A stretch of DNA of 8,517 bases from Gemmatimonadota bacterium (GCA_030641505.1 DAOWHI010000084.1:1-8517); one strand, 5' to 3'; counted from the first letter of the stretch, positions 1 through 6,837 are shown. Translations and numbers: made by a program. Notes: generated by a model from the sequence alone, not told the origin.

Positions 1-117
1 CCGACCCTCGTCGATCATCTACTCGAGACCCCGAACCTGCCCTCCGATCCGGCTGAGTCGATTACGAAGGGCTACCTCCCGTCCACTTCGCTGGTAGCCG
101 TGATCTACATTAGTCAC
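1..117 (-). pseudogene. csoR: CsoR-family (DUF156) copper-sensing repressor, 5' part, interrupted by in-frame TAG; runs off the left edge
   Basis: Reading the minus strand from GTG at 117..115 gives a CsoR/RcnR/FrmR-type N-terminus: residues 6-8 are HGY, then RLSRIGGQVRGLE at about 20-32, a TAG stop at 21..19, and MIDEGR to the window edge. In the family, the segment corresponding to RLxRIxGQVRGhxxMhxxxR is the first helix, just before the copper-binding Cys, which would lie outside the window. The start is supported by a GGGAGAG ribosome-binding site (129..123), 5 nt before GTG, and by a promoter with an operator upstream. CsoR proteins repress copper-efflux genes and release DNA on Cu(I) binding, which fits the position after cusA. 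The stop replaces a residue that is often Arg, Gln, Asn or Lys; AAG to TAG is one base change. It may be a true nonsense mutation or a sequencing error near a contig end. TAG is the normal stop of several genes here, so recoding is unlikely. Family call is strong; the broken state is what is read. Confidence 0.8.
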
Positions 118-157
118 AGACGCTCTCCCGCCAAAAGAGTAAAGGTCACTCCCTTTT

Positions 158-187
158 ATTATACCCCAGAGGGGTATATCTCTTCAA
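158..187 (-). promoter_or_regulatory. Predicted sigma-70-type promoter of csoR, inside the 3' end of cusA
   Basis: On the minus strand a consensus -10 TATAAT (163..158) is preceded after 18 nt by TTGAAG (187..182), four of six bases matching TTGACA. The expected transcription start is near 151, giving a leader of about 34 nt before the csoR GTG. The -10 overlaps one arm of the CsoR-type operator, so bound repressor would block polymerase directly. The promoter would let csoR be made separately from the pump operon. Confidence 0.65.
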
Positions 188-3100
188 CCTCTTCAGTGGC
201 AATCGACCGCTCTTTCCAGAGCGAGTAAACGACCGGGATGACGAGCAGAATCAGGATCGTCGCCGATACCATCCCACCGACCATCGGCGCGGCGATGCGC
301 TTCATGACGCTCGCCCCGGTGCCGTGCCCCCAGAGAATCGGGAGCAAGCCCCCGATCACCGCGGTAGCGGTCATGATGACCGGGCGCAGCCGCTGGCCCG
401 CTCCCTCGCGTACGGCATCTAGTACATCACCTGGGTTTCGGAGTTGGGCTCTCCGACTGCGTCGCTCGTACGCCTGACGCAGGTAAACGAGCATAACAAC
501 GCCGATCTCTGTTGCGACACCAGCGAGCGCGATGAACCCGATGACCGTTGCGACCGACCAGTTGTAGCCCAGCAACCACATGATCAGGACGCCGCCGACG
601 AGCGCAAAGGGCAACGACAGCAGAACGATCAGGGTCTCACTGATGCTCCTGAAGTTGAGATAGAGCAATAAGAGGATGATCAACAGCGTCGCCGGGACTA
701 CGAGCCGCAGCTTCTCCTTGGCCCGTTGCATGTACTCGAATTGCCCTGACCACTGGAGCGTGTATCCGGCGGGCAGATCGACCATCTCTGCAACCATCTT
801 CTTTGCATCCGTGACATAGCTACCGATGTCACGTTCAGCGACGTCGACAAACACCCAAGCCGTGGGAAAGGCCCCTTCGGTCTTGATCGCCATCGGCCCG
901 CTGACCTGTCGGATCGTGGCCACCTGACCGAGTGGGACCTGGGCGCCACTTGCCTCGCCTCGACGGGCGGCCAGAGGAATCAAGACCTCGGCCAGCTTTT
1001 CCGGTTGATCACGCAACTCGTGCGGGTAGCGCAGCCGAACGCCATACCGTTCGCGTCCTTCGACCGTCTCGGTAATCGTTCGCCCACCGATCGCCGAGCT
1101 CACCACAGCCTGAATGTCTTCGACATTGAGACCGTACCGTGCTGCCGCGGCCCGATCGATGTCGATATCGAGGTAGTACCCCGACACCGCACGCTCGGCG
1201 AACACCGATCGTGTCCCAGGGACGGCTTGCACCGCCGACTCGATCTGCCTGCCGATTCGCTCAAGCGTCGCCAGGTCGGGACCAAAGATCTTTATTCCGA
1301 CTGGAGTGCGGATCCCGGTCGCCAGCATGTCGATTCGCCCTTTGATCGGCATCGTCCAGGAGTTCGTGATCCCCGGGAACCGGACTGCAGCGTCCATCTC
1401 GTCGATCAACCGCTCCATCGTCATCCCATCTCGCCATTCCTCTTCCGGCTTGAGCGTGATCGTCGTCTCGAACATGTCGAGACCGGCGGGATCCGTCGCG
1501 GTACTGGCACGACCGGCCTTGCCGAAGACGCTTTCGACTTCGGGAATCGCGGCCAAGAGGCTGTCCTGGCGCTGGAGGGCAGCGCTCGCACGAGACACGC
1601 TGATACCCGGTAACGTGGTCGGCATGTAGAGCACCGAGCCTTCGTTCAAAGGCGGCATAAACTCAGAACCGATCCGTTGAAACGGGATCCACGTCAGGAT
1701 CAGGATCGCCACCGCCCCGGCTAAGACTGGCCAGCGATTGCGAAGCACAAAATCCAACACCGGCGCATAGATCCGTTTCAGGCCGCGCGAGATCGGGTTC
1801 TTCTCCTCAGGGTGGATCTTGCCGCGCACGAACAACCCCATGGCCACCGGCACGACGGTGATCGAGAGCAGGCTCGCCGCCGCCATCGCGAGCGTCTTTG
1901 TCCACGCCAGCGGCTTGAAGAGACGTCCCTCCTGGGCCTCGAGCGTGAAGACGGGCAGAAACGAGACCGTGATGATGAGGAGCGAGAAGAAGAGCGCCGG
2001 TCCCACTTCTTTCGACGATCGGACGACGATTGCCCATCGTTCTGTTGGCGTCAGGGTGTGCGCGCCATCTCCCTTGCCTTCAACCGCTCTCTCGAGGTGC
2101 TTGTGCATGTTCTCGATCATGACGATCGCCGCGTCGATCATCGCCCCGATCGCGATCGCGATTCCACCCAAGCTCATGATGTCGGCGCCCAACCCCAGGC
2201 CGCGCATGGTGATAAACGCCATCAAGATCCCAAGCGGAAGCGTGAGGATGGCAACGAGCGCGCTGCGGGCATGAAACAGGAACACCAGGCAGACCAGTGC
2301 GACGACGATCGACTCTTCCAGGAGCTTCTCCTTCAAGGTGTCGATCGCCCTGTGGATTAGGTCGGAACGGTCGTATACGGGATGGATGACGACTCCCGGC
2401 GGGAGCCCCTTTTGGATCTCGGCGATCTTGTCCTTGACGCGCTCGATCGTCGTCAGCGCGTTCTCGCCGAAACGCATTATCACGATGCCGGCCACGACAT
2501 CTCCGCGGCCGTTGTAGTCCGCAACACCACGGCGCACCGCGGGGGCCGGTTGAACCGTGGCGATATCAGCGACCCGGATCGGTGTGCCGCTCATCGTCGA
2601 CCCGACGACCACGTTCTCGATGTCGTCGATGCCTTCGAGGTAGCCCAGGCTGCGGACCATGTACTCGCGCTCCGACAGCTCCATCATGGTGGCTCCGACA
2701 TCCTCGTTGGAAGCCCGGATAGCGTCGATGACTGTCAGAACCGGCACACCATATCCGCGCAGCTTTAGCGGGTCGACCGTCACCTCGTACATCCGCTCGA
2801 ACCCGCCCACCGAAGCGACCTCGCTGACACCCGGCACGGCGGTCAACTGGTATCGCAGGTACCAGTCCTGGAGGGACCGGAGATCGGCCAACGATTTCGT
2901 TCCTGTGGTGTCCTCGAGCACATACTGGAACACCCAGCCGAGACCCGTGGCATCCGGTCCCAGCTGAAGCTCGGCATCCGATGGCAACTTGCCGCGAATG
3001 GCGGAGAGGTATTCCAAGACCCGGCTCCGCGCCCAGTAGAGGTCAACTCCATCCTCGAAGATCACGTACACGAACGAAACGCCAAAGAACGAGTAGCCGC

Positions 3101-3347
3101 GCACCGTCTGTGCGCCCGGAACCTTGAGCATTTCGGAGGCCACCGGATAGGTAACCTGGTCTTCGACGATTTGAGGAGCTTGACCCGGATAATCGGTTTG
3201 GACGATGACCTGCACGTCCGACAGGTCGGGCAACGCTTCGAGCGGGATGCGCTGCATCACCACCACCCCACTGACAAGGACCGCCGCGGCGAACACCAGC
3301 ACGACGAGCTTGTTCTCGACCGACCATTCGATCACACGGGGAAGCAT
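159..3347 (-). CDS. cusA: CusA-type heavy-metal RND efflux pump (Cu(I)/Ag(I))
   Basis: 1062-residue inner-membrane proton-driven pump, the motor of a CusCBA-like complex that exports Cu(I)/Ag(I) across both membranes. It aligns by eye with E. coli CusA almost end to end: the N-terminal LEALPDLSDVQVIVQT and PGQAPQIVEDQVTYP, and GPDATGLGW near 130. The TM4 proton-relay motif GAMIDAAIVMIEN has Asp405. The three methionines known to bind metal in CusA (573, 623, 672) have counterparts at M575, M625 and M674 in LYMPTTLPGIS, LDMFETTI and RIDMLATGI, which favours Cu(I)/Ag(I) over Zn/Co/Cd. The start ATG lies 2 nt after the cusB stop, with CGGAG overlapping the cusB end as ribosome-binding site, so translation is coupled. 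Full length; no frameshift seen. The final residues (IYPSGV) are encoded by the csoR operator sequence. Confidence 0.95.
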   Translation of the reverse strand: MLPRVIEWSVENKLVVLVFAAAVLVSGVVVMQRIPLEALPDLSDVQVIVQTDYPGQAPQIVEDQVTYPVASEMLKVPGAQTVRGYSFFGVSFVYVIFEDGVDLYWARSRVLEYLSAIRGKLPSDAELQLGPDATGLGWVFQYVLEDTTGTKSLADLRSLQDWYLRYQLTAVPGVSEVASVGGFERMYEVTVDPLKLRGYGVPVLTVIDAIRASNEDVGATMMELSEREYMVRSLGYLEGIDDIENVVVGSTMSGTPIRVADIATVQPAPAVRRGVADYNGRGDVVAGIVIMRFGENALTTIERVKDKIAEIQKGLPPGVVIHPVYDRSDLIHRAIDTLKEKLLEESIVVALVCLVFLFHARSALVAILTLPLGILMAFITMRGLGLGADIMSLGGIAIAIGAMIDAAIVMIENMHKHLERAVEGKGDGAHTLTPTERWAIVVRSSKEVGPALFFSLLIITVSFLPVFTLEAQEGRLFKPLAWTKTLAMAAASLLSITVVPVAMGLFVRGKIHPEEKNPISRGLKRIYAPVLDFVLRNRWPVLAGAVAILILTWIPFQRIGSEFMPPLNEGSVLYMPTTLPGISVSRASAALQRQDSLLAAIPEVESVFGKAGRASTATDPAGLDMFETTITLKPEEEWRDGMTMERLIDEMDAAVRFPGITNSWTMPIKGRIDMLATGIRTPVGIKIFGPDLATLERIGRQIESAVQAVPGTRSVFAERAVSGYYLDIDIDRAAAARYGLNVEDIQAVVSSAIGGRTITETVEGRERYGVRLRYPHELRDQPEKLAEVLIPLAARRGEASGAQVPLGQVATIRQVSGPMAIKTEGAFPTAWVFVDVAERDIGSYVTDAKKMVAEMVDLPAGYTLQWSGQFEYMQRAKEKLRLVVPATLLIILLLLYLNFRSISETLIVLLSLPFALVGGVLIMWLLGYNWSVATVIGFIALAGVATEIGVVMLVYLRQAYERRSRRAQLRNPGDVLDAVREGAGQRLRPVIMTATAVIGGLLPILWGHGTGASVMKRIAAPMVGGMVSATILILLVIPVVYSLWKERSIATEEVEEIYPSGV
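160..178. promoter_or_regulatory. CsoR-type operator, copy 1 (csoR autoregulation)
   Basis: Perfect palindrome TATACCCC-AGA-GGGGTATA. It shares both 8-base arms and the 3-base spacing with the copy at 6318..6336. A C/G tract flanked by AT-rich ends is the known style of CsoR-family operators. It sits between the -35 and -10 of the predicted csoR promoter and overlaps the last codons and stop codon of cusA. Confidence 0.8.
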
Positions 3348-3349
3348 CC

Positions 3350-4552
3350 TTACTCCGCTCCCTTCCGCGCTGCCGGCTGTTCCATCTCCATCCCCGGCAT
3401 CGCCTGGATCGCCGAACCCATGCTCGACTCGGCATCGATCAAGAAGTTGGCTGATGACACCACTTGTTCGCCCTCTTCGACGCCGCGCAGGATCTCGATC
3501 TCTTTCCCGGACACGAGACCTGTCGTCACCTCTCGTGCCGAAAGGACGTCATCCGCCCCACGAACGAAGACGTATGCGTGTTCTCCGGTGGCGTGTACCG
3601 CGCTTCGTGGCACAACCAGGGCTTCTTCTCTCGCTGGGGATTCGAGGCCGATGTTCGCGTACATGCCGGGCCTGAGCTTGAGGTCGGGGTTTGCGAGCTC
3701 GATGCGTATGCGACCGGTCCGCGCTTCCAGCGACACGGTTGGGTAGACATAGGTGACGACGCCCGTGAATTCCTCGCCCGGGTACGCATCGATCATGACG
3801 CTGGCGGCCTGACCTTCCCGCACGAGGGAGAGGTCCTTCTCGAACACCTCACCTTCAATCCAAACCCGCGACAGGTCGGCAATCATGTAGAGATCCATCC
3901 CGGGAGCGATCCGCGTTCCGGCAACCACGTTCTTCTCGATTACGATGCCACTCGCCGGCGCCTTGAGCGTCAGCGTCTTTTGCGGTATGCCGCTGCGCTC
4001 AATCCGTTCGATTTGGTCAACGGGGATGTCCCAGTACTCGAGTCGGCGGCGAGCTGAGCCCAGCAGATCCCTCGCCCGTACTGCGGCTCGGGTATCGGGC
4101 TCGGCGATCGTGTCGTCCACCAACCGGCGGGCGAGGATCAGCTCCTCCTGAGCCGACACGAGGAGCGGGCTGTAGAGGTCGAGCAGTGGCTGGCCACGCC
4201 GAACCGGCGCACCGGTGAAATCGACGTACAGCCGTTCGACCCACCCCTCGATCTTTGGGTTCACTTTCGTCAATCGTGTCTCGTCATAGTTGACGGTAGC
4301 AACGGTGCGAACCGTCAAGACGAGCGGTTTTCTTTCGACCGTCGAGTATGCGACGCCGATGCGAGCGGCGCGTTCTGCGCCCAACTGGACCGGCGACCGC
4401 TCGTCGTTCGCCGTACTCGTCATCGCGGCATGGTCGTGACCTTCGGGTGTCTTACCCTGATCACCGTCGTTACGACTCGCGTATAACATCACGACAACCG
4501 CAGCCACGACGACCAGACCGATCGATAGCTTCCATTGATTCTTCCTGTTCAT
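3350..4552 (-). CDS. cusB: CusB-type periplasmic adaptor (membrane-fusion protein) of the copper/silver pump
   Basis: 400-residue HlyD/RND-adaptor family protein linking the inner-membrane pump to the outer-membrane channel. An N-terminal hydrophobic anchor or signal spans about 9-24. A short periplasmic GHDHAAM stretch follows (H39, H41, M44), a plausible Cu(I) pick-up site like the N-terminal methionines of E. coli CusB. Next come the barrel-sandwich/lipoyl halves (about 95-130, PKIEGWVERLYV; and 192-222, LTLKAPASGIVIEK), an alpha-helical hairpin between them, and a beta-barrel and membrane-proximal domain to about 375. The C-terminus carries a methionine cluster (M378, M385, M388, M390). 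The ATG overlaps the cusC stop as ATGA and follows GGAGG by 4 nt, which fixes this start over the longer upstream reading. No lipobox cysteine. Confidence 0.93.
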   Translation of the reverse strand: MNRKNQWKLSIGLVVVAAVVVMLYASRNDGDQGKTPEGHDHAAMTSTANDERSPVQLGAERAARIGVAYSTVERKPLVLTVRTVATVNYDETRLTKVNPKIEGWVERLYVDFTGAPVRRGQPLLDLYSPLLVSAQEELILARRLVDDTIAEPDTRAAVRARDLLGSARRRLEYWDIPVDQIERIERSGIPQKTLTLKAPASGIVIEKNVVAGTRIAPGMDLYMIADLSRVWIEGEVFEKDLSLVREGQAASVMIDAYPGEEFTGVVTYVYPTVSLEARTGRIRIELANPDLKLRPGMYANIGLESPAREEALVVPRSAVHATGEHAYVFVRGADDVLSAREVTTGLVSGKEIEILRGVEEGEQVVSSANFLIDAESSMGSAIQAMPGMEMEQPAARKGAE

Positions 4553-5865
4553 CGGACCTCCGCCAGCAGCGCCGGGGCTATTGGCAACTCGCGTCCTACG
4601 GTCATCTCCAACTTGGCGACGTCCGTACCATAACGGGCCAACAGCTGGTAGTACTCTTGTTCGAAGCGGTTTTTGGTCGTCTGCGCGTCGACCAGCGTGA
4701 GGAAGTCGACGTCCCCGATGCGATACAGTGAGAACGCCGACTCCACGTTGGCCTCGGCCGCAGGCAAGATCTCTTTGCGATACAGATCGATGAGAGTCCG
4801 ACCCTGATCCAGATCGGCGAGGAGTTGCTCTATCCTCGCGTCTACCCACGCTCGGGTCTCGTCCAGCGTCGCCTCGGCCACACGTTCGAGTGCAACCGCT
4901 TCATCGCGCATGCGCAACTGGCGACTGCCGGCGAACACGGGGAGGTTGAAGCCCACCAGAAAGCTGGCCATGCGCCGGGTGTCATCGTCCACGTCTCGCT
5001 GACCGTAGTGAACGCCAATCGCCAGATCGGGCCACACCTGCTTCCGCGCCAGGTCATACCGGCTCCTGGCTCGCTCGACTTCCGTTCGCGCTCCGTGGAT
5101 GAGAGGCCGCGATGTCTCGGCCCAATCACGCAGGGTGTCGCGATCGGGCACTTCTTGTGGCAGCTGGGGCAACTGCGGCGAGAGCACCGCGGTCGCTGCT
5201 GGTAGATCGAGCAGGGCGTTGAGCCGCGCCGCCGCGCCGATTCTCATCGCCTTCATGCGAGCGATCTCGGTATCCATTCGTGACACCTCGACGTTGGCCC
5301 GCAGTACATCGCTCTGTCGCCCCGTGCCGGTCCCATACATCGCTCGGGCGACCGCCTCGAAATCGTGTAACAAACGGAGCGTTATTCGCATGACTTCCAG
5401 TTGGCGGTCAGCGCCGTAGACCTCGAAGAACGCCGCCGCGACGGCGGTCCGAACCTCCCACCACGTTTCGTCGGCGTCTGCGCTCGAGATCGAGGTCGAT
5501 TGACGGGCGATCCTTTTACCGAGGGACAACTTCCCAGGGAAAGGAAACGTCTGAACGACCTGGAGCGATGGCGCCATGGAGTTTGGCATGTCCGCGGTCA
5601 GATCGGGCAAACGGAGGTTTCTGGCGCCGATCTGGAACATCGGGTCGGGCGGCAGACCGGCCGACGGTTCCAACTGCTTCTTCGCATCGACCACCGCTTC
5701 GGCCGACGCGAGCCTCTGGTTCCGCTCTCGCGCCAGCGTGATCACGGCGTCGAGCGTGAGCTCTTTATCGACGCTTGCGTCGGTTTGACCGTGCGCATTC
5801 CGAGCCGTGAGCGGCAGCGCGAGCAGCAGCATGATTGCGAAACTTCGACTGAAGTGAGAGTTCAC
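4549..5865 (-). CDS. cusC: TolC-family outer-membrane efflux channel (CusC-like)
   Basis: 438-residue outer-membrane factor of the tripartite pump. It has a signal peptide (about 1-26, hydrophobic core IMLLLALPL), then two OEP/TolC repeats rich in coiled-coil helices. The first runs about 35-235, with the PGKLSLGKR and AAAFFEVYG segments; the second about 250-425, with a YRIGDVDFLTLVDAQ motif. There is no lipobox cysteine after the signal, unlike E. coli CusC, which is lipid-anchored; the protein would be matured by signal peptidase I. I chose GTG at 5865 because GAGGTG (5875..5870) lies 4 nt before it and a normal signal peptide follows. An in-frame ATG at 5913 lacks a ribosome-binding site and would bury the signal behind about 16 extra residues. 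Its ribosome-binding site lies in one arm of an inverted repeat (5868..5957). It overlaps cusB by 4 nt. Specificity is inferred from context. Confidence 0.92.
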   Translation of the reverse strand: MNSHFSRSFAIMLLLALPLTARNAHGQTDASVDKELTLDAVITLARERNQRLASAEAVVDAKKQLEPSAGLPPDPMFQIGARNLRLPDLTADMPNSMAPSLQVVQTFPFPGKLSLGKRIARQSTSISSADADETWWEVRTAVAAAFFEVYGADRQLEVMRITLRLLHDFEAVARAMYGTGTGRQSDVLRANVEVSRMDTEIARMKAMRIGAAARLNALLDLPAATAVLSPQLPQLPQEVPDRDTLRDWAETSRPLIHGARTEVERARSRYDLARKQVWPDLAIGVHYGQRDVDDDTRRMASFLVGFNLPVFAGSRQLRMRDEAVALERVAEATLDETRAWVDARIEQLLADLDQGRTLIDLYRKEILPAAEANVESAFSLYRIGDVDFLTLVDAQTTKNRFEQEYYQLLARYGTDVAKLEMTVGRELPIAPALLAEVR

Positions 5866-5867
5866 TG

Positions 5868-5957
5868 AACACCTCTTCGAGCGATTCGTTGACACAGGAC
5901 GCGCCCTGCGCATGACGTTCAGTCGTCGCGGGCGGACACAGAACTCGAAAAGGTGTT
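5868..5957 (-). promoter_or_regulatory. Inverted repeat that can fold the cusC ribosome-binding site into a 14-bp RNA stem
   Basis: In minus-strand RNA, AACACCUUUUCGAG (5957..5944) can pair with CUCGAAGAGGUGUU (5881..5868). All 14 positions pair, one as U-G wobble. The distal arm contains the whole cusC Shine-Dalgarno GAGGUG (5875..5870), just before the GTG start. The proximal arm begins one base after the stop codon (5961..5959) of the upstream small ORF. The loop of about 62 nt holds smaller hairpins such as CAGGGCGCGTCCTG. A ribosome finishing the small ORF would cover the proximal arm and free the cusC start. Pairing is seen in the sequence; the coupling role is inferred. Confidence 0.6.
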
Positions 5958-5958
5958 G

Positions 5959-6306
5959 CTAGATGCGGAGTATCGTGGAGAGGTTGAGGCGTGTACCCCA
6001 GGAGACCGACGATCCTGGCAAGCCGATGCGGAACCGGTCGCCGATGTCATCGACCGCGGTCGAGACGGAGACCGTCGGTCCGATGTTCGCGTTCGACCGT
6101 TCTGTCGTCAGCGAACTCTTTGCCATGATCGCCGAAGTGGTGGCCTGGCATTCGCTCAGGTGAGCCCCGTGATGCGTTGCAGTACAGGGCGTTATCACGC
6201 CTACCGCGGAATTGGTTTCGACATCGCCCGCAACCCCAACCGAGGGACAAGTCAGGCATGGGTTGGCGATCTGGACAGCAAATACGATTGCGAGGAGTGC
6301 TTTCAT
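5959..6306 (-). CDS. Small exported Cys/His-rich protein, first gene of the copper-efflux operon (hypothetical)
   Basis: 115 residues starting at ATG 6306..6304. The N-terminus MKALLAIVFAVQIA looks like a signal peptide. It is followed by PCLTC (C17, C20) and a PCTATHHGAHLSEC segment (C41, H45, H46, H49, C53), a set of ligands suited to binding copper outside the cytoplasm. The C-terminal half has no recognisable motif. It is the first gene after the CsoR-type operator and promoter, 93 nt before cusC, so it is very likely copper-induced. It could act as a periplasmic metal chaperone or sponge, in the position where other systems have CusF, although it shows no CusF-like fold or motif. An in-frame ATG at 6429 would put the promoter and operator inside the gene and add 41 residues ahead of the signal, so I reject it. 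No Shine-Dalgarno is visible. Function inferred from composition and position only. Confidence 0.72.
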   Translation of the reverse strand: MKALLAIVFAVQIANPCLTCPSVGVAGDVETNSAVGVITPCTATHHGAHLSECQATTSAIMAKSSLTTERSNANIGPTVSVSTAVDDIGDRFRIGLPGSSVSWGTRLNLSTILRI

Positions 6307-6308
6307 CG

Positions 6309-6338
6309 TTGCCCGACTATACCCCTGTGGGGTATACA
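6309..6338 (+). promoter_or_regulatory. Possible divergent promoter for the plus-strand Cys/His protein gene
   Basis: TTGCCC (6309..6314), an 18-nt spacer and TATACA (6333..6338) resemble a sigma-70 promoter facing right, sharing the same operator. The start would be near 6345, leaving a leader of about 67 nt. The -35 is weak (four of six bases), so this is tentative. Confidence 0.35.
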
Positions 6339-6344
6339 AGTCAA
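6316..6344 (-). promoter_or_regulatory. Main promoter of the copper-efflux operon
   Basis: On the minus strand TTGACT (6344..6339), a 17-nt spacer, and TATAGT (6321..6316) make a near-consensus sigma-70-type promoter. The 19-bp CsoR-type operator fills the spacer and overlaps the -10. The expected start, about 7 nt downstream of the -10, is near 6309, only about 3 nt before the ATG at 6306, so the mRNA would be almost leaderless. Confidence 0.75.
6318..6336. promoter_or_regulatory. CsoR-type operator, copy 2 (pump operon promoter and divergent region)
   Basis: Perfect palindrome TATACCCC-TGT-GGGGTATA, with arms and spacing identical to the copy at 160..178; only the 3-base centre differs. 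It lies within the main operon promoter. Because it is in the 105-bp region between divergent genes (6307..6411), it may also control the plus-strand gene at 6412. Confidence 0.82.
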
Positions 6345-6411
6345 TAGGGCAATCCCCGCAAGGTGTGTAGGGTTTTGCATTACTCGGTGCTACCTTCTGG
6401 TCCGGAGATAC

Positions 6412-6837
6412 ATGCCGATGATGACCCACTCGACCTCACATCCGCCGACCGCAAGACGGTTTGTCGCGAGCCTCGCGGCAGCCACTCTGCTGCTTCAGGT
6501 CCTTGCCCCGGCGGCAACCGTCGCGATCGAGTCGCAACGCGACGACACCTCGACGGCACATGGGAGCCACCATCCGGGTTGCCCGTTCGACGGCAAGGAG
6601 AATTGCCCTCACCACGGGGCTGCGGCCGGTGAACCGTCGTTGGTCCAGTGCGGCGATGGTGACGCGTTGATGAGCGGGCCGGCGAGTGCCACACTTCGTC
6701 TCTTGGTAATCAGGCCCGTCCAACTCTTCCCGCCACCCGACGCGAGCACGACTCCCGCAGCGACGATCCTGCCAATGCTCGTCTGGCACACGACGACCCC
6801 TGAGACTCCGCCACCCCGCGTCCCAGCCTCGCTCTAG
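6412..6837 (+). CDS. Exported Cys/His-rich small protein (putative copper-binding, hypothetical)
   Basis: 141 residues from ATG 6412, preceded by GGAG (6404..6407) with 4-nt spacing; ATGs at 6418 and 6421 are close alternatives. A signal peptide spans about 1-38 (RR at 15-16, hydrophobic core ASLAAATLLLQVLAPAATV). The mature part opens with a His/Cys block: H50, H53, H54, C57, C65, H67, H68 and C80, including GCPFDGKENCPHH, which would suit Cu(I) or Cu(II) binding. The C-terminal third is Pro/Thr-rich and ends TPETPPPRVPASL. It is divergent from the efflux operon across the operator region and precedes the beta-barrel gene. It recalls the short proteins seen beside copper genes (DUF2946-like in style), but I cannot assign a family. 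The reading frame stays open upstream to 5953, but that part is antisense to the minus-strand small gene and is not taken as coding. Confidence 0.72.
   Translation: MPMMTHSTSHPPTARRFVASLAAATLLLQVLAPAATVAIESQRDDTSTAHGSHHPGCPFDGKENCPHHGAAAGEPSLVQCGDGDALMSGPASATLRLLVIRPVQLFPPPDASTTPAATILPMLVWHTTTPETPPPRVPASL

Noticed and set aside
133..155. Small hairpin in the csoR leader (AAGGGAGT with ACTCTTTT) as a terminator of cusA
   Set aside because: Eight pairs including two wobbles, low GC and no free U-tract after the stem; too weak to call.
1..228. Plus-strand frame open from the left edge to 228 (about 75 codons)
   Set aside because: It lies opposite csoR and the cusA end, has no recognisable motif, and csoR on the minus strand explains the sequence.
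1005..1613. Long plus-strand open frames opposite cusA, cusB and cusC (for example about 200 codons here)
   Set aside because: Arg/Pro/His-rich translations without motifs, typical antisense shadows of GC-rich genes.
4553..4849. N-terminal extension of the cusB frame
   Set aside because: It overlaps cusC coding sequence; the ATGA overlap and GGAGG site fix the start at 4552.
5953..6411. Long upstream extension of the plus-strand Cys/His gene (open frame back to 5953)
   Set aside because: It is antisense to the minus-strand small gene and would run through the promoter and operator; the signal peptide and GGAG site put the start at 6412.
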